8,595 bases of DNA from contig PMLH01000484.1 of the NCBI GenBank assembly GCA_003159055.1, forward strand, positions 567 through 9,161, in the 5' to 3' direction. The stretch is from Myxococcales bacterium. GTDB taxonomy: Bacteria; Myxococcota; Polyangia; Fen-1088. Positions 1 through 5,991 of the stretch are shown here, one piece after another. The stretch's first letter is position 1. Each line of letters opens with the position of its first letter. The notes under the pieces are model-generated. The model was given only the letters and a program-made list of their open reading frames with translations, was not told the origin of the DNA and did not search any database. The position numbers and the translations under genes are program-made.

Positions 1-2292
1 CCCGAGGTGTGCGCCGAGCTGGCCTTGCGCGCACAGTCGTCGCGCGGCGTGACCGCGTGCCAGACCTTGCCGCTCTTCCCAACGCCCGACGAGGCGCGCG
101 AACGGATGGCCGAGGTGTCGGAGGCGGTGTCGATTTTGCGCACGGGCGAGAACCTGCCGGCGCTGTGTTTTCCGGAGATTGAAGTGCATCTGCGTTCCGT
201 GGCCCAGGGCATTCCGCTCGGTCCCGAGGAGCTGCGCCTGGTGGCGGACTTCTGCGAGGTGGTGGCGAACGCACGTCGCTTCTTCGGCCGAATTCAGCCC
301 GAGGGCACCTTGCAGACGCCGCGCCTTTCGAGCATGGCTGCCAAGCTCGGCTATCATGAGGATCTGGTTCGCCTGGCACGCGAGACCTTCGATGGTGCCG
401 GCGAGCTGCGCGACAGTGCTTCGCCCGAGTTGGCGCGCTTGCGCTACGAACGCGATCAGGTCACGGCGCGCGCGCGCGACCAGGCCGAGCGCATCCTCGC
501 CTCCGAGGAATTCACGCCGTATCTGCAAGACCAGTTCGTCACCTTGCGCGAGGACCGTTTCGTTCTGCCCTTGCGTGCGTCCTTCAAGTCGATGGGGCTC
601 GGCATCGTGCACGACACCTCGCGCACCGGCGAAACCGTGTTCGTCGAGCCGACCGCGCTGGTGGACCTCAACAATCGCCTGAAGGTGGCCGAGATCGAAA
701 TCCGGCGCGAGAGCCGACGTATCTTGGAAGAGTTGGCGGCGGCGGTCGCGGCAGCGGCGCCACTTCTGCGCGACGATCGTGAAACCCTCACCCATCTCGA
801 CGTCGTGGCTGCGGCGGCCAAGCTGTCGCAGGCCTACCAGGGTGAGCCAGTCGAAATCGTCCCCGAGCCCATCGTCGATCTGACCTCGGTTCGCCATCCG
901 TTGCTGGCCCTGCGAGCGGCGGCCGAAAGACGCACAATAACCGCCAACAGCCTGGTGCTCGGCGAGGTGGCTGGGTGGAGCCAGGCGAAGGTGCTGGTGA
1001 TCAGCGGTCCCAACGCCGGCGGCAAGACCGTGCTGCTCAAGTCGATCGGCCTCGCCGTCCTGCTCGCGCGCGCCGGGCTGCACGTGCCGACCGCGTCCGG
1101 CAGTCGGGTCGGTTTCTTCCACAAGGTGTTGGCCGACATCGGCGACCAGCAATCCGTGATGGGTGACCTGTCGACCTTCTCGGGCCATCTGGCGAATCTG
1201 TCCAGCATTCTGGAAGCGGCCGAGACCGCCACCGACGACAACCTGCTCATCCTTTGCGACGAGCTGATGGTGGGAACCCACCCGGAACAAGGCGCCGCGC
1301 TCGCGCGTGCGATGCTGGAAGCGCTGGCGGATGCGTCGGGGCTGATTGTCGTGACCACGCACTTCGACAGCTTGAAGGCCTTGGCGGAAGGCGATGCACG
1401 CTTCCGCAACGCGGGCATGGAATACGACCTGGTCAAGCTGCGCCCGACCTTCCGCCTGAAGGATGGCGTGCCCGGTCGCTCGTACGCGCTCGACATCGCC
1501 GCCCGCATCGGCTTGCCGGATGCGGTGCTGGCGCGTGCGCGGTCGCTGATGAGCGAGGGCAGCCTGGGCCTGGAAGAGACCGTGCGCAATCTGCAAGAGC
1601 GCGAGCAGGCGCTCGAGCGTGCCAGCAAAGAGCTCGATGAAACTCGCGAAGAGCTCGAACGCGCCAAGGAGAATCTGGAAGAGCGCGCCGATGCGGAAAA
1701 GGCTGCCACCGAGGCGCTGACCCGACGCGAACGGGACCTGGCTATGCGGTCGCGCGAAGCCATCGATGCGGCCGTGCGAGAGGCGCGCAACGCGATTTCG
1801 GACATCGTGAAGGAGGTGCGACGCGAACGCAGCCCGCAGGCGGCCGATGCGGCCCGCTTGGCGCTCGAAAAGAAGGCCAAGGAAGTCACGGCCCAGCTGC
1901 CCGAGCCGCCGCCACTCAACGTGAACAAGCTGCGCGAGGCGTTGGCCAATCGCGGGTTTGGCGGCGGGAAGAAGAATCAGCCGGCCATCAAAGCCGCGCC
2001 AACCAAAGCCGAACCGACCAGCGAGGTTCCCCTGGTGTTGCAGTCGCGCGCGAACAGCCTGGATCTGCGCGGCCAGCGCGCAGACGATGCCCTGATCGAG
2101 CTTGAAGCCTTTCTCGACCGAACCGCGCTGGAAGGCGCCGACACCGTCTTCATCATCCACGGCCACGGAACCGGCGCCCTTCGCAAGGTCGTGCGCGAGT
2201 ACTTGGCCACCTCGCCCTACGTCGCCCGCTACCGCGCCGGCGGCTCTGGCGAGGGTGGCGACGGTGTCAGCGTGGTGTCGCTCAAGGGCTAG
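1..2292 (+). CDS. mutS2: MutS2-family ATPase with C-terminal Smr domain (5' partial)
   Basis: MutS2 proteins are DNA- or ribosome-associated ATPases. Family members suppress homologous recombination (Helicobacter), carry a nicking Smr domain (Thermus), or act on collided ribosomes (Bacillus). Numbering residues from base 7, the MutS core and lever region come first, then the ATPase: Walker A GPNAGGKT (334-341), STFSGH signature (389-394), Walker B CDEL followed by MVGTHPEQG (418-429), and VTTHFDSLKALA. A Glu/Arg-rich coiled coil covers about 519-630. The Smr domain begins at LDLRG (685-689), has HGHGTG (718-723), and ends in GVSVVSLKG. The GTG at base 7 is not the likely start: the preceding codons read P-E in frame, and about 15 residues of the usual MutS2 N-terminus are missing, so the gene begins before the window. 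Two oddities are an apparently absent KOW domain between coil and Smr, and His in place of the usual Asp in GTDP. The stop is TAG at 2290-2292. Confidence 0.96.
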   Translation, partial: PEVCAELALRAQSSRGVTACQTLPLFPTPDEARERMAEVSEAVSILRTGENLPALCFPEIEVHLRSVAQGIPLGPEELRLVADFCEVVANARRFFGRIQPEGTLQTPRLSSMAAKLGYHEDLVRLARETFDGAGELRDSASPELARLRYERDQVTARARDQAERILASEEFTPYLQDQFVTLREDRFVLPLRASFKSMGLGIVHDTSRTGETVFVEPTALVDLNNRLKVAEIEIRRESRRILEELAAAVAAAAPLLRDDRETLTHLDVVAAAAKLSQAYQGEPVEIVPEPIVDLTSVRHPLLALRAAAERRTITANSLVLGEVAGWSQAKVLVISGPNAGGKTVLLKSIGLAVLLARAGLHVPTASGSRVGFFHKVLADIGDQQSVMGDLSTFSGHLANLSSILEAAETATDDNLLILCDELMVGTHPEQGAALARAMLEALADASGLIVVTTHFDSLKALAEGDARFRNAGMEYDLVKLRPTFRLKDGVPGRSYALDIAARIGLPDAVLARARSLMSEGSLGLEETVRNLQEREQALERASKELDETREELERAKENLEERADAEKAATEALTRRERDLAMRSREAIDAAVREARNAISDIVKEVRRERSPQAADAARLALEKKAKEVTAQLPEPPPLNVNKLREALANRGFGGGKKNQPAIKAAPTKAEPTSEVPLVLQSRANSLDLRGQRADDALIELEAFLDRTALEGADTVFIIHGHGTGALRKVVREYLATSPYVARYRAGGSGEGGDGVSVVSLKG

Positions 2293-2298
2293 CCTTCA

Positions 2299-4314
2299 AT
2301 GACTAGCCTGTGGAAGAATCTTCGCAGCAACATCCTGCCCGGACTGCTGCTTTTCGCCGTTGTGGCGGGCGCGATTTCGGCGCTGGTTCAGATTGTCTGG
2401 CACGCGCGCCTGTTTGCTGGCCGCGCGGGTTTTCCGCTGGACCTGGAATGGATGGAAGGCGGCGTGCTCATTCATGCGCAACGGATCGCGCACGGGCAAG
2501 GCATCTACGTCGCTCCGTCGGTCGATTTCATTCCCTTCCTGTACACGCCACTGTATCCGGCCCTGCTGGCGCTGCTTTCTTTCGTCGCGCCGCTTGGCTA
2601 TCTGATGGGGCGCTTGGTTTCCATCGCGGCCTTTGCGGTCGCGCTGGCAATGATTGTCACCACGGCGTTCGGGGAAGGCGCGGCGCGCGGCCGACAGGTC
2701 CTGGCGTTGCTGATCGGCCTTTGCGGTGCGGGCGCGGTCGCGGCCAGTTTCGCCTTCACCGGCTATTTCTACGACCTGGTTCGCTCCGATTCGATGCTGC
2801 TCGCTCTCGAAGCGCTGGCCGTGTGGCTCGCGTATCGCGGCCAAAGTTGGAAGAGCGCAGCGGCGGCGGGGGCTCTCATCGCGCTCGGATTTTTCACCAA
2901 ACAGACCGCGACCATCGTCGGCATCGGCATTGGCGTCGGCCTTCTGGTAGCGAACTTCAAGCGCGGCTTGGCGTACGGTGGGGTGGCGGCGGCGGTGCTC
3001 GCCGGTGGCGTCGGCCTTCTGGTCAAAACCTCGCACGGCTGGTTCTGGACCTACATTTTCAAGCTTCATCAAAGCCACGCCTTCCGCAGGGATGCGGTCA
3101 GCGACGTCGCGTGGCCCTTCACGCATCAGTTCTGTTGGCCGCTGTTCGCGGCACTTGGGTTCGCAACCCTGGGCCTCGCCCTCTCGCGGCGACTGCGACG
3201 GGGCGATGCGGTCTTGTGGGCTGTCGCAATTGCCGGCGAAGTGGCTGCGCTCATCGGCTTTGCCACGCAATGGGCGGACAGCAATGCGTTCATTCCGGCG
3301 ATATTCTTTCCGGCGTTCGCTGCCGCGGTGCTGGTCGCTCGGCTTTGCGACGTGGCGCTTTCGGGCAGAAAGTGGGGCGCGCTGATTGTCGCAGCGGCTT
3401 CGGCCGCGCTGCTTGGCGGACAGAGCCTTCACACGGCGACGCCAACACCTGTGCGCGGCCACGCGAGCTCGCCCATTCTTCGCGGCTGGCCGAGCCTTGG
3501 CAAGGCGTTACCGACGCTGGCCAGTGCGGTGCCCAGCGCGCAAGATCGGGTCGCGGCTGCGCGCCTACTCGCAGAGCTGCGCGGCTTGCCGAGCCCTCTC
3601 TTCATTCCGTTTCACACGTACTACGCCGTGCTGGCCGGCAAGCAGCCGTTCGTCCACCGCATGGGTGTGCACGACGTGGAGGCCGCGCTCGGCCGGGCCA
3701 AGGGTCTCGACCAGTCCATTGCCGACCGACGTTTTGCCGCCATCGTGCTCGACTGGAAATCCTACCCGGGTGAATGGCCGAACCTCGACCATCGCTACCA
3801 CGTGATTCACGAATTTCGCGAAGGCGTGGACTCCGTGCGCATGTTCGCCGGCGCTCAGACGTCGCCGCGCCAATTGCTGTTGCCGAACGTCGATCCGCCA
3901 CCGCTTGCCCCGGGCGGTCGCCGCCTGTTCGATTTCGAGACGGGAACCTTTGCGGGCTTCTCCGTCGAGGGAAGCGCGTTTGGTCCAGGTCCCGCGCCGG
4001 CCCCGCCGGGCATGTACGGCCGTTTCGCGGCAGATTCGGGACAGAACGGTCCGGCCGCGCACGGGGTGCTTCGTTCGCAGCCGTGGGTCCTCGAAGCGGC
4101 ACACCTGCGCTTCGCCCTGGCCGGCCCGCTCGATCCCGGCCTGCAAGTCAGCCTGCGCGAGCAGGACACGATCCTGGCAACCGCAACCCCGTCGGGCCAG
4201 CCGCGCTGGGTGGAATGGAACACCAGCGAATGGGTCGGCAAGACCGTGACGTTGGTGCTGGAAGACGACTCCAGCGGAGCTGCCATGGTCGCTGACGAAT
4301 TTACCGTCGAGTGA
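2299..4314 (+). CDS. GT-C-like polytopic membrane protein (glycosyltransferase 39/ArnT-like) with C-terminal beta-sandwich domain
   Basis: This 671-residue protein is probably a polyprenyl-phosphate-sugar-dependent membrane glycosyltransferase of the GT-C fold; donor and acceptor cannot be read. Hydrophobic segments cover roughly residues 13-33, 80-125, 131-152, 185-215, 221-242, 276-292, 300-320, 330-350 and 355-375. After the first helix comes an acidic extracytoplasmic loop, LDLEWMEGG (47-55), placed like the catalytic Asp/Glu of GT-C enzymes. A second acidic patch, YDLVRSD, lies at 158-164. Residues about 385-540 are soluble and presumably periplasmic. Residues 544-671 start with FDFETGTFAGF and have the spacing of a lectin-like or carbohydrate-binding beta-sandwich. 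The ATG lies 6 nt after the mutS2 stop, with AAGGG (2284-2288) 10 nt upstream, so co-transcription with mutS2 is likely. The call rests on topology and loop motif. A membrane protein of unknown function with the same fold is the alternative. Confidence 0.8.
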   Translation: MTSLWKNLRSNILPGLLLFAVVAGAISALVQIVWHARLFAGRAGFPLDLEWMEGGVLIHAQRIAHGQGIYVAPSVDFIPFLYTPLYPALLALLSFVAPLGYLMGRLVSIAAFAVALAMIVTTAFGEGAARGRQVLALLIGLCGAGAVAASFAFTGYFYDLVRSDSMLLALEALAVWLAYRGQSWKSAAAAGALIALGFFTKQTATIVGIGIGVGLLVANFKRGLAYGGVAAAVLAGGVGLLVKTSHGWFWTYIFKLHQSHAFRRDAVSDVAWPFTHQFCWPLFAALGFATLGLALSRRLRRGDAVLWAVAIAGEVAALIGFATQWADSNAFIPAIFFPAFAAAVLVARLCDVALSGRKWGALIVAAASAALLGGQSLHTATPTPVRGHASSPILRGWPSLGKALPTLASAVPSAQDRVAAARLLAELRGLPSPLFIPFHTYYAVLAGKQPFVHRMGVHDVEAALGRAKGLDQSIADRRFAAIVLDWKSYPGEWPNLDHRYHVIHEFREGVDSVRMFAGAQTSPRQLLLPNVDPPPLAPGGRRLFDFETGTFAGFSVEGSAFGPGPAPAPPGMYGRFAADSGQNGPAAHGVLRSQPWVLEAAHLRFALAGPLDPGLQVSLREQDTILATATPSGQPRWVEWNTSEWVGKTVTLVLEDDSSGAAMVADEFTVE

Positions 4315-4318
4315 GACA

Positions 4319-4380
4319 TTTGCGACTTGCGCCAGCCTGACATCGCGCAATGATTGGTGAAATCAGGTCGCCTTCGCAAA
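4319..4380 (+). promoter_or_regulatory. Nested inverted repeats in the leader of the outer-membrane-type gene
   Basis: The 78-nt gap between the GT-C-like gene and the next gene holds three nested dyads: TTTGCGA (4319-4325) with TCGCAAA (4374-4380), CCTGA (4336-4340) with TCAGG (4363-4367), and CAAT/ATTG around 4352. The outer right arm shares its AAA with the proposed ribosome binding site AAAGG (4378-4382). Folding of the transcript could therefore hide that site. The arms are short and may be chance. If translation starts at GTG 4357, part of this lies inside the coding region. Confidence 0.25.
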
Positions 4381-4382
4381 GG
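4378..4382 (+). promoter_or_regulatory. Ribosome binding site supporting the ATG start at 4393
   Basis: AAAGG sits 10 nt before the ATG at 4393. The upstream in-frame starts TTG 4354 and GTG 4357 have no purine-rich site before them, so this motif decides the start call. Against it, starting at GTG 4357 would give the signal peptide a basic n-region (K, R, R, K), which the shorter form lacks. Confidence 0.45.
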
Positions 4383-4392
4383 CCTCACTACA

Positions 4393-5310
4393 ATGGAAGC
4401 CACCACGCTCTTTCTTCTTCTTCTGTTGCCACCGGCCGATACCGCGGGCGACACGGCCGCGGGTATTCAGGCGTCGCTCCGCCACGAGCTCGGCGACGTG
4501 TCGATGGCCATTGCACCCGACACGTTGGTCACGCCGTCGATGTGGCAGGGGGCGAAGGCGCCGATGCGGGCACGTTTCGTCGTTCGCGTGGTGTGGAAGA
4601 GCGAGGATGAGGCGACGGTCGATCTGCTCGCTGGCGCGGACGCCGCCAGCAAGGCCTATCGAGGAGCCCGAGCTTTGGCTTTTGCTGCGGAAGACAGCAA
4701 GTCCGAGCGCGGGCGCGCCGTCGGTTTGGTGATTGCGGAGCTTCTGCGCTCATCGCCCGCCTCGGCGTGGGCCGACGGCATTGATGCGAAAGCTGCGCCG
4801 CTGGGGGCACCGGCGCTTTCTCGCCTGGAGCTCGGTGGAATGTGCGCCTTCGAACGGCCCGCGACGGGCGTGTCGGCCTACGGAGCAGCTCTCACCTATG
4901 GTTTCGGTCTATCCGAAGCCGTTCAACTGCGGGCCGTGGCAATGGCCCTGTTCGGTTCCAGCGACCAGTACCGTGACAGCGGGCTGGCCATGGGCGCCAA
5001 TTGGGATTTCCTGCGTCTTGACCAGAACCGGCATGCACTTGGGGTGGGCCTTTTCGCAGGCGTTTTCTACGAATCGGCCACCTTCGGGGCGGGCGAGTAC
5101 TCGTCCAGCCCGTCCAAGTTGAACGCGGCCCTGGGGGCAAGTCTGCGTGGTCGCGTTACCCTGTGGCGATCCCTGCGCCTAGTCGCAGAAGGCGGGATGC
5201 GTGCGCTGTCCGGAAGTCTCTCGGTAACCGTGGGCGAGGATGTCAAGAAGACGCATACCTACTCGCGCTGGCGGCCGACTCTTGCCTTGGGGTTGGAATT
5301 GGCCTTGTGA
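4393..5310 (+). CDS. Exported protein with small N-terminal domain and probable outer-membrane beta-barrel
   Basis: This 305-residue protein is not a family I can name. A hydrophobic leader, LFLLLLLPPADTA (residues 6-18), suggests Sec export. Residues about 25-125 look like a small alpha/beta domain, with alternating strands around FVVRVVW followed by SERGRAVG (E105-R108) and a helix. A motif of this ERGR type is, from memory, recurrent in uncharacterised myxobacterial exported proteins. From about residue 157 to the end, short amphipathic strands alternate with turns (for example YGAALTYGF, ALGVGLFAGVFY, LRLVAEGGMRAL) and the protein ends LALGLELAL. This fits an outer-membrane beta-barrel of about 8 strands, although the last residue is Leu rather than Phe. 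The gene lies 42 nt upstream of the sigma-factor gene on the same strand, so it may be sensor or target of that regulator. GTG 4357 is an alternative start. Confidence 0.75.
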   Translation: MEATTLFLLLLLPPADTAGDTAAGIQASLRHELGDVSMAIAPDTLVTPSMWQGAKAPMRARFVVRVVWKSEDEATVDLLAGADAASKAYRGARALAFAAEDSKSERGRAVGLVIAELLRSSPASAWADGIDAKAAPLGAPALSRLELGGMCAFERPATGVSAYGAALTYGFGLSEAVQLRAVAMALFGSSDQYRDSGLAMGANWDFLRLDQNRHALGVGLFAGVFYESATFGAGEYSSSPSKLNAALGASLRGRVTLWRSLRLVAEGGMRALSGSLSVTVGEDVKKTHTYSRWRPTLALGLELAL

Positions 5311-5329
5311 GCTGTCGGCCTGCCCGGAA

Positions 5330-5357
5330 GGAACCTGCGGTACAGGGTCATCGTGAC
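5330..5357 (+). promoter_or_regulatory. Possible ECF-type promoter before the sigma-factor gene
   Basis: GGAACC at 5330-5335 matches the classic -35 element of ECF sigma factors (GGAAC). A matching -10 would fall near TCGTGAC at 5351-5357 and is not a strong match. It would also overlap the proposed GTG start at 5353. If real, it suggests autoregulation and a later translation start, such as ATG 5431, which lacks an evident ribosome binding site. This is a weak call. Confidence 0.2.
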
Positions 5358-5991
5358 GAAAGAAGTTCCTAAGCTGCGGCTGGTCAAAGGAGACGCGGGT
5401 AACCTGCCCGAGCCGCTCGATGATGCCCGCATGGTGGCGGCGGTGCGGAGCGGGAGCTCCAGCATGGCAGGCGCTTTCTACGACCGGACTCGCCCCGCCG
5501 TCGAAAAGACCGTCTCGCGGCTCCTGGGTTCGCGCGACTCGGATTCGGATGACCTGGTTCAGATCGCGATGATCGAGCTGATTCATTCGCTGGATCGATT
5601 TCGCGGCGAGTGCTCGCTCGACACCTGGTCCTCGACCATCGCGGCCAACGTGGTCTACAAGCACATTCGCCGCCGCAGCTTGGAGCGGTCGATCTTTTCG
5701 CACGAGCTGGCCCCGGAAGAGGTTCCGCATTCCACGCATCAGCAGCCCGTCCTACGCGGCATGGTCGAGCGGGTGATGCAGCACCTGGAGCAAATGGCCC
5801 ACGAGCGTGCGTGGACCTTTCTTCTGCACGACGTGCACGGCTATTCGCTGGACGAAGTCGCCAGCATCACGGGCGCAAGCGTGGCCGCTGCCCAGTCGCG
5901 GCTGGTGCGCGGGCGGCGCGAATTGCACGAAAGGATTGCAGGCGATCCCGATCTTGCGGGCGGGCTCGACGCCTTGGAGGAGCAGTCATGA
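5353..5991 (+). CDS. ECF-like sigma-70 family RNA polymerase sigma factor
   Basis: This 212-residue protein directs RNA polymerase to a specific promoter set. Region 2 covers about residues 38-105, including the core-binding segment DDLVQIAMIELIHSLDRF (66-83) and the -10 recognition part TWSSTIAANVVYKHIRRRS. A short variable linker follows. Region 4 lies at about 145-200, with the helix-turn-helix YSLDEVASITGASVAAAQSRL (from 164), which contacts the -35 element. Region 3 is absent, as expected for an ECF or group 4 factor. The GTG start at 5353 has AGGG (5344-5347) 5 nt upstream. An ATG at 5431 would still leave region 2 intact. The stop overlaps the next gene's start (ATGA at 5988-5991), so the two are translationally coupled and the partner is probably its regulator. 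The ECF subgroup cannot be assigned by eye. Confidence 0.92.
   Translation: MTKEVPKLRLVKGDAGNLPEPLDDARMVAAVRSGSSSMAGAFYDRTRPAVEKTVSRLLGSRDSDSDDLVQIAMIELIHSLDRFRGECSLDTWSSTIAANVVYKHIRRRSLERSIFSHELAPEEVPHSTHQQPVLRGMVERVMQHLEQMAHERAWTFLLHDVHGYSLDEVASITGASVAAAQSRLVRGRRELHERIAGDPDLAGGLDALEEQS
5976..5980 (+). promoter_or_regulatory. Ribosome binding site and ATGA coupling for the FecR-domain gene
   Basis: GGAGG sits 7 nt before ATG 5988, inside the end of the sigma gene. It is a near-ideal Shine-Dalgarno sequence and fixes the start. The reading frame is open further upstream, but that part merely overlaps the sigma gene. Confidence 0.85.

Noticed and set aside
834..1949. Long minus-strand open frame inside mutS2
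   Set aside because: It is Ser/Arg/Ala-rich low-quality protein opposite a clear MutS2 reading frame, a usual antisense effect of high G+C third positions.
2296..3462. Long minus-strand open frame inside the GT-C-like gene
   Set aside because: Arg/Gln/Glu-rich translation with no domain features, opposite the transmembrane helices of the real gene.
5610..5987. Upstream in-frame extension of the FecR-domain protein
   Set aside because: It overlaps the sigma gene, reads as Arg/Ala-rich shadow sequence, and ATG 5988 has an excellent ribosome binding site.
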